Source: Aristolochia californica
Taxonomy: Eukaryota; Streptophyta; Magnoliopsida; Piperales; Aristolochiaceae
Length of the DNA stretch: 64,000 bases
Reading direction: 5' to 3'
Assembly: GCA_029961685.1 (NCBI GenBank)
Contig: JARWKL010000002.1
Location: 18,320,908 to 18,384,907, forward strand
Shown here: one piece after another, positions 23,645-34,200 of the stretch
How positions within the stretch are numbered: the first letter of the stretch is position 1
Layout of the letters: the number at the start of each line of letters is the position of its first letter
The notes under the pieces: model-generated
The model's input: the letters and a program-made list of their open reading frames with translations, nothing else
Told to the model about the DNA's origin: nothing
Database searches by the model: none
Program-made: the position numbers and the translations under genes

Positions 23645-23664
23645 TGATGTCATGATGCTGACGT
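23645..23664 (-). promoter_or_regulatory. as-1-like TGACG motif pair
   Basis: The + strand reads TGATGTCATGATGCTGACGT: one perfect TGACG and one degenerate TGATG about 9 bp away. Plant pararetrovirus promoters are known to carry paired TGACG (as-1) elements bound by TGA-type bZIP factors. Here the pair lies about 160-170 bp upstream of the TATA box, further than in the classical case, so the call is tentative. Confidence 0.4.
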
Positions 23665-23676
23665 GCAGGAATCTTT

Positions 23677-23768
23677 TGTAGCCACCATTGCTGACTTTGT
23701 GTAGCCGCCTTTGATGACTTTTGTAGCCACCTTTGAGGACTTTTATAGCCGCCTTTGCTGACTTTGAT
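23677..23768 (-). repeat. 21-24 bp tandem repeats upstream of TATA
   Basis: On the + strand, four copies of TTGTAGCC(A/G)CC(T/A)TTG(C/A)(T/G)GACTT with small length differences follow each other. Near the same region TGACG occurs at 23,659-23,663 and 23,805-23,809. Such repeats upstream of a TATA box can be enhancer units in plant retroelement promoters. That role is inferred from position only. Confidence 0.6.
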
Positions 23769-23823
23769 TTTGTCTTTGGCATGAATGGTTGCTAACTTGT
23801 CTACTGACGTGGTTGCTGACTGT

Positions 23824-25298
23824 TCATTCGAACAACTGCCTTTCTGTGCACAATCTACAGGTGTGCTCCTTTGGAAAAGTCTTCTGGGCCATCTGGCAGA
23901 AGCTTTCCTTTGTTGCTTTGTTGAAGGGGATATTTTCTCTAAAAAGTTTCTTTAGCGTTGCTTCGAGACTGGTCTGGACAGGTGCCAAAGTCTCTTTATA
24001 GCTCTTCAAGACGATCGTTAGTGGGACTGAGGTCTTGTAGACAAAGCTTTTATTTTTTTGAGTCAGCTATTGTAGAAGCTGTATCAAGTTCTTGAGTTTG
24101 TGGATACGCCTAGTTGGCCAGACTACTTTTGGGCATGGCTTGGCTTTTGGAACATGTCTGGGATCATATTCCTTTGTAGCGTCACCTTCTTTGATGCCTT
24201 CAAGTGTCAAGACAAACATGCTTGGAAACATCTTATTGTCAATAACAATCTCAGCAATACAGGAAATAAAATTGATTCGAATTCCTTTACTCTTTGTTAT
24301 GGAGATAAAACTTTTGCAAGCCTCCATAATCTCTTTTGGCATTTTCTCCAAAACTGATAAGTCGGTGGACTGAAGTACCATCTGCTTTATGAATCCATAT
24401 GAATAAAGCATGGATGCATATTTTGAGTCTATTTCATTACTCAGCTTCACTTGATTCCAACTATTACTGGACTCAGTGATGAAGAATGGAGTGTTCATCC
24501 CTTGTCCAATTTGCTCATTCCATCTCTGGGATTGAACAGTATGATTGGATTCGATCTTTGAACGAATGTTGTCCACCTTTTGAGGGCTTAGCGAGGGTTC
24601 CTCAAAACTTAATATCTAAAAGTTTCAAAGGTTTAAATTTCTTTAAAAACTCAAACTCATTAAAACTGTTTTTATCTGGTTTATTTAGGCCTTTCAACCT
24701 TGTGATCGGATGGGGTAACAAATTTTGTCTTGAATGATTTCTCATTTCTGGACAAGTCCATTTCCATCAGTGATGGATCCGTTGTGACTTTGTTTCTAGC
24801 TCGAGACTGGCAAGTAGAAGTCTCTGATTTTGATTTCATCGAAATCGTTAAGGTTTCCTTTCCAGCTCTAGACTGGCAGGTAGAAATCCCTGACTCCCCT
24901 ATCTTCAAAGAAGACTGGGTTAAGATTTCCTTCTCATGCCTGGCATGACCGGTAGAAATCCCGGGTCGACTTGTGTTTATCAAAACACTCAAATCATCCG
25001 TCTGCTAATTAGCTGACGTTGTGGCTTTGTTTTCTCACGATGGAGATCCGATAGAAGTCCCGGAGGATCTTGGCATATCATGCCTTTTAGTGAGTTCTTT
25101 TAACTCTTCAATTAATTCCTTAACCTTGAGTTGTAAAAGTTCTCCACTTAACCCGTAACGGGCACAATTCTCATGTATGTCTCCTCGTTCTGAGAGAACT
25201 AAAAGACTATCGAATAGTGACTTTAGGGTTGAGAGCATCACCGTGAGTGTGGCGATTGCTGCAGCTAGGCCAGTCAATGTGCTGCTGAGAGGATCCAT
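23824..25298 (-). pseudogene. Broken ORF of unknown function upstream of the promoter
   Basis: Reading starts at an ATG at 25,298 (MDPLSSTL...). The first 87 codons are open, with a hydrophobic stretch (LAAAIATLTVML) followed by an L/E/K-rich, coiled-coil-like segment. A TGA at 25,035-25,037 and a TAG at 25,005-25,007 interrupt the same frame. It stays open from 25,004 to a stop at 24,681, encoding repeats (GISTGHARHEKE, GISTCQSRAGKE, ETSTCQSRARNK). Frame changes follow near 24,680 and 24,600. A ~170-codon stretch with STDLSVLEKMPKEI and GIRINFISCIAEI runs to a stop at 24,067, and the same frame continues to a stop at 23,824 with a basic, Cys-containing tail. Its place just before the promoter matches the last ORF of a circular pararetrovirus map. 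I do not recognise the family. A transactivator or movement-type role would be a guess, and the Cauli_VI-like domain is elsewhere. Confidence 0.55.
24798..25062 (-). repeat. ~66-bp repeats within the unknown ORF (3-4 copies)
   Basis: On the + strand, AGCTCGAGACTGGCAAGTAG, AGCTCTAGACTGGCAGGTAG, CATGCCTGGCATGACCGGTA and CGATGGAGATCCGATAGAAG mark successive copies. The AGTAGAAGTC/GGTAGAAATC core lies at 24,813, 24,879 and 24,951, giving steps of 66 and 72 bp. A weaker fourth copy lies near 25,050 and contains the TGA that ends the first open stretch. The step is a multiple of three, so the repeats were in-frame peptide repeats of 22-24 residues. Confidence 0.75.
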
Positions 25299-25388
25299 TT
25301 TACCTGTCTGTAATACAAGAAAATTCTCGAGTAAGAGTTTCAAGTAAATAATTTTAATCTCTTTTAATGTGTTCAACAGTAAACTAAT
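25299..25388 (-). other. 5' end of the insert before the unknown ORF
   Basis: About 90 bp of AT-rich non-satellite DNA lie between the right junction and the ATG at 25,298. They include TTGTATTACAGACAG just before the start, which resembles a plant 3' splice site (pyrimidine/T-rich then ACAG). An upstream part of the element may therefore have been lost beyond the junction. Confidence 0.4.
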
Positions 25389-25392
25389 TCTA
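25379..25392. other. Right element/satellite junction
   Basis: Sequence changes from GTTCAACAGTAAACTAAT (non-satellite) to TCTATTTGCCTTATCTTTTT, the normal inverted-monomer sequence that elsewhere follows TTGTGA. The monomer phase here differs from that at the left junction, and the orientation is opposite. Confidence 0.8.
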
Positions 25393-27885
25393 TTTGCCTT
25401 ATCTTTTTGTTTATGAGAAAAATGGTAGAGTGAAAACTCAAGTTAGGATTTGAAAAAAAACTGAACATTCTAAATGGAAATGCACAAATACTGATAAAGA
25501 TAATTCCAAAAATTATCTATGATTTTTAAGGATCGTAAACACTTTCAGTTTTTTATATATTTGGTTTTACAATCATCGAAAAAGGAGGGGTGAGGCATTT
25601 TTAACTGACTGTTGACTCCCAAACCATAAGTCATTTCTAACAAAAATATTGCCGTTACACATCATTAATGGATTACAACATTTATGATGATCTATGATTG
25701 TTCGATCTGCTTTTTGTAAATAGGCAAAAAGTGGGTTGTTTTGATCTGGTAAATATCCCACTGCACGTTAAATTTTTGGATCATTTGGTCATTTGCATCT
25801 TCAACATGTTTCTGTCATGCGTATCCATATTTAAAATATGCTAGGATCAATTAGAAATCTCTTTCTTATAAAATTCCACCAAGCTATTAGGGGTTGTATT
25901 GGTGGAATTTTCCAAACATGGATAACAAAATTTTGGTGTTCCTTTTAAGTGCATGAAATAATTTTCTTCACTTACATTTATTATAGTTTTCAATTTTTTT
26001 CATTCATAAACTCTAAAATTTTCATTTTCTTGTGACCTTTTTGCCTTATCCTTTTGTTTACGAGAAAAATGGTTTAGTGAAACCTCAAGTTTGCATTTCA
26101 AAAAAAATTGAACATCCAAAATAGAAACGCACAAATTCTGAGAGAGATAACTCCAAAAACTATTTGTGATTTTTAAGTATTGTAAACTCTTTTAATTTTT
26201 TTATATACTAGGTTTTGCAATCATCGGAAAATGGGAGGGCGACGCATTTTAACTGAGTGACGACTCCCAAACCATAGGTCATTTCTAACAAAAATTACAG
26301 CCGTTACACATTATTTATCGATCAAAACATTTACAATGATCTATCATTGTTAGGTCTTCTTTTTGTAAATAGGAAAAAAGTGGGTTGTTTGGCTCTGGTA
26401 AATATCCCACCGCATGTTAACTTGAAAATTTAATTTTTTCAACTCCTTGAAATTTTTGGATCATTAGTTCATTTGCATCTTCAACCAGTTTCAGGCATGC
26501 ATATATATATTTAAAACATGTTAGGATCAATTAGAAATCTCTTTCATATAAAATTCCTCCAAGCTATTAGGGGTTGTACTGGAATTTCCTAAACATGGAT
26601 AACAAAACTTTGGTGTTCCTTTTTAGTCCGAGAAATAATTTTCTTCACTTACGTTTACTATAGTTTTCAATTTTTTGCATTCAAAACATTTGCCTTTACC
26701 TTTTGTTTATGCGAAAAATGGCAGTGTGAAAACTCAATTTTGGATTTGAAAAAAAATTGAACATCCAAAATGGATATGCACAAATTCATAGAGAACAAAT
26801 TCATAGAGAGATAAGTCAAAAACGTATCTATGATTTTTCAGGATTGTAACCACTTTTAGTTTTCTATATATTAGGTTTTTCAATCATCGGAAAAGAAGGG
26901 GCGAGGCATTTTTAACTGAGTGGTGACTCCCAAACCATAAGTCATTTCTAACAAAAATTATAGCCGTTACACATCATTAATCGATCAAAACATTTACGAT
27001 GATCTATGATTGTTAGGTCCACTTTTTGTAAATAGGCAAAAAGTTGGTTTTTTTGCTCTAGTAAATAACCCACCGCACGTTAACTCGAGAATTTAATTTT
27101 TTCTAGTCCTTGAAAGCTTTGGATCATTGGGTCATTTGCATCTTCAACATGTTTCAGGCATGCATTTCCATATTTAAAACATGTTAGGATCAATTGGAAA
27201 TCTCTTTCTTATAGCATTCCACCAAGCTATTAGGGGGTTGTACTAGCGGAATTTCCCAAACATGGATAACAAAACTTTGGTGTACATTTTTAGAGTGTTA
27301 AATAATTTTTTTCACTTCCATTTATTATAGTTTTCAATTTTTTGCATACATAAACTCTAAAATTTTTATTTTGTTGTGATCTATTTAGCTTATCTTTTTG
27401 TTTACGAGTAAAATGGGAGAGTGAAAACTCAATTTTGGATTTGAAAAATAATTGAGCATCCAAAATGGAAATGCACTAATGCTGAGAGAGATAATTCCAA
27501 AACGTTTCTGTGATTTTTATGGATTGTAAACTTTTTTATTTTTTTATAAATTAGGTTTTCCAATCATCAGAAGAGGAGGGTTTGGAATGGGGGAGGTGGG
27601 CGTGGCATTGTCATTTCTAACAAAAATTATAGCTGTTACACATCATTAATCGATCAAAATATTTACGATCATCTATGATTGTTAGGTCTGCTTTTTGTAA
27701 AATAGGCAAAAAGTGGGTTGTTTGGCTCTGGTAAATATTTAGGTCCGCATGTTAACTTGAGAATTTAATTTTTTCTACTCATTGAAATATTTGGATCATT
27801 AGGTCATTTGCATCTTCAACATGTTTCAGGCATGCATATCCATATTTAAAACATGTTAGGATCAATTAGAAATCTCTTTCTTATA

Positions 27886-27925
27886 AAATTCCACCAAGCT
27901 ATTAGAGGTTGTACTGGTGGAATTT
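27886..27925. repeat. Conserved inverted repeat in monomer (10-bp arms), reference copy
   Basis: AAATTCCACC (27,886-27,895) and GGTGGAATTT (27,916-27,925) are perfect reverse complements around a 20-base loop. The same stem occurs in most right-array monomers, for example near 28,566, 43,866, 47,265, 49,275 and 53,030. Left-array copies keep a 9-bp version (AAATTCCAC / GTGGAATTT), for example near 5,532 and 7,493. It could extrude as a hairpin in DNA or fold in a transcript. No function is known to me. Confidence 0.75.
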
Positions 27926-28929
27926 CCCAAATATGGATAACAAAACTTTGGTGTTCCTTTTTAGTGCGTGAAATAATTTTCTTCACTTAAATTTGTTATA
28001 GTTTTCAATTTTTGCATACATAAACACTAAAATTTTCTTTTTATTGTGATGTACTTGCCTTATCTTTTTGTTTACGAGTAAAATGCGAGAGTGAAAACTC
28101 AAGTTTAGATTTGAAAAAATATTGGACATCCAGAATGGAAATGCACAAATACTGAAAGAGATAATTCCAAAAAGTATATGTAATTTTTTAAGGACTGTAA
28201 GCTCTTTTAGTTTTTTATATATTAGGTTTTGCAATCATCGGAAAAGGGGGGTCGAGGCATTTTTAACTGAGTGTTGACTCCCAAACCATAAGTCATTTTA
28301 AGAAAAATTATAGCCATTACACATCATTAATCAATCAAAACATTTATGATGATATATGATTGTTAGATCTGCTTTTTTTGAAGAGGTAAAAACTGGGTAG
28401 TTTGGCTTTGGTAAATTTCCAACCGCACGATAACTTGAGAATTTAATTTTTTCTGACTCCTTGAAATTTTTGGATCATTGGGTCATTTTCATCTTCAACA
28501 TTTTTCAGTCATGCTTATCCATATTAAAAACATGTTAGGATCAATTAGACATCTCTTTCTTAAAAAATTCCACCAAGCTATTAGGGGTTGTACTGGTGGA
28601 ATTTCCCAAACAAGGATAACAAAACTTTGGTGTTCCTTTTTAGTAAGTGTAATAATTTTCTTCACTTACATTTATTATAGTTTTCAATTTTTTTCATACA
28701 TATAGTATAAAATTTTCATTTTCTTGTGCTCTATTTGCCTTAAATTTTTGTTTACAAGAAAAATGGCAAAGGGAAAACTCAAGTTTGGATTTGAAAAAAA
28801 ATTGAACATCCAAACTGGAAATGCACAAATGCTGACAGAGATAATTCCAAAAATTATCTATGATTTTAAGGATCGTAAACACTTTTAGTTTTTTTGTATA
28901 TTAGGTTTTATAATCATCGGAAAAGGGAG

Positions 28930-29020
28930 GCCAAGGCATTTTTAACTGACTGAGAGAGATAATTCCAAAATGTATCTGTGATCTTTAAGGATTGTAAATT
29001 CTTTTAGTTTTTTATTGTAG
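28930..29020 (-). repeat. Composite broken monomer (two deletion junctions)
   Basis: TTTTTAACTGAC jumps into TGAGAGAGATAATTCC at about 28,950. Shortly after, AGTTTTTTAT jumps into TGTAGTTTTCAATTTT at about 29,010. The anchor spacing falls to 340 bp (28,807 to 29,147). Two separate losses, or one loss plus a template switch, made this hybrid. Confidence 0.75.
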
Positions 29021-31941
29021 TTTTCAATTTTTTGCATACATAAAATCTAAAAATTTTATTTTGTTGTAATATTTTTGCCTTATCCTTTTGTTTACGAGTA
29101 AAATGGGAGAGTGAAATCTCAAGTTTAGATTTAAAAAATAATTGAACATCCAAAATGCAAATGCACAAATGCTGAGAGAGATAATTCCAAAAAGTTTCTG
29201 TGATTTTTATGGATTGTAAACTCCTTCAGTTTTTTATAAATTAGATTTTTCAAGGCGGGAGGAGGGGGGGGATGGGATGTGAGGCATTTTTAACTGAGTG
29301 TTGACTCCCAAACCATGAGTCATTTCTAACAAAAATTATAGCCGTGACACATCATTAATCGATCAAAACATTTACAATGATCTATGATTGTTAGGTTCTC
29401 TTTGTGTAAATAGGTAAAAAGTGGGTTTTATGCTCTGGTAAATAACCCACCGCACATTAACTTGATAATTTAATTATTTCTACTCCTTGAAATTTTTGGA
29501 TCATTAGGTCATTTGCATTTTCAACATGTTTCAGGCAAGCATATCCATATTTAAAACATGTTAGGATCAATTATAAATCTTTTTCTTATAAAATTCCACC
29601 GATCTACTAAGGGTTGTATTGGTGGAATTTCCCAAACATGGATAACAAAACTTTGGTGTTCATTTTTAGTGCGTCTGAAAATTTTCTTCACTTACATTTA
29701 TTATAGTTTTCAATTTTTTGCATACATAAACTCTAAAATTTTAATTTTTTTGGAATCTCTTTTCCTTATGTTCTTGTTTACGAGAAAAATGGGAGAGTGA
29801 AAACAAGAGTTGGGATTTGAAAAAAAATAAAACATCCAAAATGGAAATGCACAAATTCTGAGAGAGATAATTCATAAAAGTATCTGTGATTTTAATGGAT
29901 TGTAAACTCTTTTAGATTTTTATATATTTGGTTTTGCAATCATCAGAAAATGGGGGGTGAGGCATTTTTAATTTAGTGTTTACTCCAAAACCATTAGTCA
30001 TTTCTAACTAAAATTATAGCCGTTACACATCATTAATCAATCAAAACATTTACGATGATCTATGATTGTTAGGTCCGCTTTTTGTAAATAGGCAAAAAGT
30101 GGGTTGTTTGGCTCAGGTGAATATCCCACCGCACGTTAACTTGAGAATTTAGATTTTTCTACTCCAAATTTTTAGATCATTAGGACATTTGCATCTTCAA
30201 CATGTCAGGATAAATTAATAATCTCTTTCTTATAAAATTCCACCAAGCTATTAGGGGTTGTATCCGTGGAATTTTACAAACATGGATAACAACACTTTGG
30301 TGTTCTTTTTTACTGCATGGAATAATTTTCTTCACTTACATTTATTATATTTTTCAATTTTTTGCATACATAAACTCTAAAATTTTCATTTTATTGAGAT
30401 CTATTTGAATTATCTTTTTGTTTACGAGAAAAATAGCAGAGTGAAAACTCAAGTTTGTATTTGAAAAAAAATTGAACATCCAAAATGGAAATGCGCAAAT
30501 GCTGACAAAGATAATTCCAAAAATTATTTATGATTTTTAAGGATTGAAAAAACTTTTAGTTTTTTCTACATTAGGTTTAGCAATCATTGGAAAAGGGGGG
30601 GGGATGCGTTTTTAACTGAGTGTTGACTCCCAAACCATTAGTTATTTCTAACAAAAATTATAGCCGTTACACATCATTAATCAATCAAAACATTTACGAT
30701 GATCTATGATTATTAGGTCCGCTTTTTGTAAATAGGCAAAAAGTGGGTTGTTTGGCTCAGGTGAATATCCCACCGCATGTTAACTTGAGAATTTAATTTT
30801 TTCTTCTCCATGAAATTATTGGATCATTAGGTCATTTGCATCTTCAACATGTTTCAGGCATGCATATCCATATTTATAACATGTTAGGAGCAATTAGTAA
30901 TCTCTTTCTTATAAAATTCCACCAAGCTATTAGGGGTTGTACAAGTGGAATTTCCCAAACATGGATAGCAAAACTTTGATGTTCATTTTTACTGCGTGAA
31001 ATAATTTTCTTCACTTACATTTATTATAATTTTCCAATTTTTCATACTTAAACTCTAAAATTTTCATTTTCTTGAGTTCTATTTGCCTTATCTTTTTGTT
31101 TACGAGAAAAATTGCATAGTGAAAACTCAAGTTTGTGTTTGAAAAAAAAATGAACATCCAAAATGGAAATGTGCAAATGCTGACAGAGATAATTCCAAAA
31201 ATTATTTATGATTTTTGAGGATCGAAAACACTTTTAGTTTTTTATACATTAGGTTTTACAATCATTGGAAAAGGAGAGGAGGAGGGGGATGCATTTTTAA
31301 CTGAGTGTTGAATCCCAAACATAAAGTCATTCCTCACAAAAATTATTGTCATTACACATTTAATCGATCAAAACTTTTTTGATGAGCTATGACTGTTAGG
31401 TCCGCTTTTTGGCTCTGGTAAATATCCCACCACACGATAACTTGAGAATTTTAATTTTTTGACACCTTGAAATTTTTAGATCATTAGATCATTTGCATCT
31501 TAAAAATATTTCAGTCATGCATATCCATACTTAAAATATGTTAGGATCAATTAGAAATCTCTTTCTTATAAAATTACACCAAGCTATTAGGGGTTGTACC
31601 GGTGGAATTTCCCAAACATGGATAACAAAACTTTGGTGTTCATTTTTAGTGCGTGAAATAATTTTCTTCACTTACATTTATTGTAGTTTTCAATTTTTTG
31701 CATACATAAACTCTAAAAAATTTACTTTTTTGTAATAGTTTTGCTTTATCATTTTGTTTACGAGTAAAAGGGGAGAGTGAAAACTCAAGTTTGGATTTGA
31801 AAAATAATTGAACATAAAACATGGAAATGCACAAATGCTGAGAGAGATAATTCCAAACAGTTTATGTGATTTTTATTGATTGTAAACTCTTTTAGTTTTT
31901 TATAAATTAGGTTTTACAATCATCGGAAAAGGCGGGAGAGG

Positions 31942-31944
<3 letters not shown>

Positions 31945-31976
<32 letters not shown>
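31945..31976 (+). repeat. Poly-G tract, 32 G, in a G-rich island
   Basis: A run of 32 G is flanked by GGCGGGAGAGGGGA and by AGAGGGAAGGGGGAGGGAGG, together nearly 70 bp of purine. It is the C-tract of the inverted monomer. The enclosing monomer is about 56 bp longer than usual (31,813 to 32,546), which the island explains. Confidence 0.9.
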
Positions 31977-31977
<1 letters not shown>

Positions 31978-33887
31978 GAGGGAAGGGGGAGGGAGGCATT
32001 TTTAACAAAGTGTTGACTCCCAAACCACCATAAGTCATTTCTAAAAAAAATTATAGTCGTTACACATCATTAATCAATCAAAACATTTATGATGATCTAT
32101 GATTGTCAGATCTGCTTTTTGTTAATAGGCAAAAACTAGGTTGTTTGGCTTTGGTAAATATCCCACCGCACATTAACATGAGAATTTAATTTTTTCTACA
32201 CTTTGAAATTTTTGGAACATTAGATCATTTGCATCTTCAACATGTTTCATGCATGCATACCCATATTTAAAATAAGTTAGGATCAATTAGAAATATCTTT
32301 CTTATAAAATTCCACCAAGCTATTAGGGGTTGACTGGTGGAATTTCCCAAACATGGATAACAAAACTTTGCTGTTCATTTTTAGTGCGTGAAATATTTTT
32401 CATCACTTACATTATTATAGTTTTCAATTTTTTGCATACATAAACTCAGAAATTTTCATTTTGTTGTGATCTATATTCCTTTTCTTTTTGTTTACGAGAA
32501 AAATGGGAGAGTGAAAACTCATGTTTTGATTTGAAAAAAATTGAACTTCCATAATGGAAATGGACAAATTCTGAGAGAGATAATTCCAAATAGTATATGT
32601 GATTTTTATGGATTGTATACTCTTTTAGATTTTTATATATTAGGTTTTGCAATAATCAGAAAAAGGGGAGCGAGGTATTTTTAACAGAGTGTTGACTCCC
32701 AAACCATAAGTTATTTCTAACAAAAATTATAGCCGTTAGACATCATTAATAGATCAAGACACTTACGATGATCTATGATTTTTAGGTCCGTTTTTGTAAA
32801 TAACCAAAAAGTAGGTTATTTGGCTCTGGTAAATATCCCACTGCACGTTAACTTGAGAATTAATTTTTCTACTCAAATTTTTTGAATCATTAGGTCATTT
32901 GCATCTTCAACATGTTTCAGGCATGTATATCCATATTTAAAACATGTTAGGATCAATTAGAAATATCTTTCTTAGAAAATTTCACCAAGCTATTAGGGGT
33001 TGTAGTGGTGGAATTTCCCAAACATGGATACCAAAAATTTTGTGTTCATTTTTAGTGCGTGAAATAGGTTTCTTCACTTAAATTTATTATAATTTTCAAA
33101 TTTTTGCATACATAAACTCTAATATTTTCAATTTTTCTTGCGTTATCCTTTTGTTTTCAAGAAAAATGGCAGAGTGAAACTCAAGTTTGGATTTGAAAAA
33201 AAATTGAACATCCAAAAAGAAAATGGAAAAACTCGTAGAGAGATAATTCCAAAAAGTATATGTGATTTTTAAGGATTGTAAACACTTTTAGTTTTTTATA
33301 TATTAGGTTTTGCGATCATCGAAAAAGGGCAGGCGAGGCATTTTTAACTGAGGGTTGACTCCTAAACCATAAGTCATTTAAAATAAAAATTATAGCCGTT
33401 ACATAAAATTATTCGATCAAAACATTTATGAAGATCTATGATTATTAGGTCCGCTTTTTGTAAATAGGAAAAAAGTGGGTTGTTTGGCTCTGGTAAATAT
33501 CCCACCGTAGGTTAACTTGAGAATTTGTTTTTTTCTACTCCTAGAAATTTTTGGATCATTGGGTCATTTGTATCTTCAGCATGTTTCAAGCATGCATATC
33601 CATATTCAAAACACGTTAGGATCAATTAGCAATCTCTTTCTTATAAAATTCCACATAACTATTCGGGTTGTATTGGTGGAATTTCCCAAACATGGATAAC
33701 AAAATTCTGTGTTCATTTTTAGTGCGTGAAATAATTTTCTTCACTTACATTTATTATAGATTTAAATTTTTTGCATAGATAAACTCTAAAATTTTCATTT
33801 TGTTCTATTCTATTTGTCTTATCTTTTTTTTTACGAGAAAAATGGGAGAGTGAAAACTCAAGTATGGATTTGAAAAAAAAAAATAAA

Positions 33888-34200
33888 CATCCAAAAAGGA
33901 AATGGACAAATTCTGGGAGAGATAATTCCAAAAAGTATCTATGATTTTTAAGGATTGTAAACTCTTTTAGTATTTTATATATTCGATTTTGCAATCATCG
34001 AAAAAGGGGGGACGTGGAAATTTTTTGCGTTATCCTTTTGTTTACGAGAAGAATGGCAGAGTGAAAACTCAAGTTTAGATTTGAAATAAAATTTAATATC
34101 AAAAAATAAAAGGCATAAACTCCGAGAGAGATAATTCCAAAAAGTATATGTGATTTTTAATGATCGTAAACACTTTTCGTTTTTTATATATTAGGTCTTG
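33888..34200 (-). repeat. Truncated monomer with shared deletion junction, copy 1
   Basis: The anchor spacing is only 209 bp (33,888 to 34,097). The junction at about 34,018 runs from GGGGGGACGTGG into TTTTTTGCGTTATCCTTTTG, removing most of a monomer. The same junction recurs 3.31 kb downstream at about 37,330, so one deletion was later copied along with its surroundings. Confidence 0.82.

Larger units (their letters stand above)
19399..25388 (-). mobile_element. Decayed endogenous caulimovirid-like retroelement, 3'-truncated
   Basis: Non-satellite DNA read on the minus strand. Support, in reading order: a promoter-like zone with a TATA box (23.49 kb); a PBS-like match to initiator Met tRNA (TGATATCAGAGC, 22,540-22,551, minus); overlapping small ORFs; a Cauli_VI-like domain (21.58-21.72 kb); a coat/gag-like region with the knuckle pattern CxxxxCxxxxHxxxxC (19.78-19.83 kb); and a retropepsin start LIDTGSSYC (19.53 kb). 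Known of the group: pararetroviruses use a Met-tRNA primer, carry coat-knuckle-protease-RT polyproteins, and lack true LTRs. The left edge cuts the protease, and RT and RNase H are missing. No second copy of the leader, so no LTR pair, and no target-site duplication was found. An unusual LTR retrotransposon with a caulimovirid-like domain remains possible. Every major frame is broken. The edges are placed by loss of satellite similarity, within about 10 bp. Confidence 0.8.

Noticed and set aside
23333..23782. 149-codon open frame (MPKTKSKSAKAAIKV...) on the minus strand
   Set aside because: It starts at a real ATG but runs through the 21-24 bp tandem repeats, the TGACG motifs and the TATA box. 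Its composition is low-complexity Lys/Ser. It is better explained as promoter and leader DNA.
24092..24737. Open frames on the + strand opposite the unknown ORF
   Set aside because: They are antisense shadows of the minus-strand coding remnant.
19399..25388. Standard LTR retrotransposon with two LTRs
   Set aside because: No duplicated terminal sequence, no TG...CA ends and no target-site duplication could be found. The left end lies inside the protease. An LTR element stripped of one end cannot be fully excluded.
19399..25388. Recent intact insertion able to move
   Set aside because: RT and RNase H are absent, and each coding segment carries stops or frame changes.
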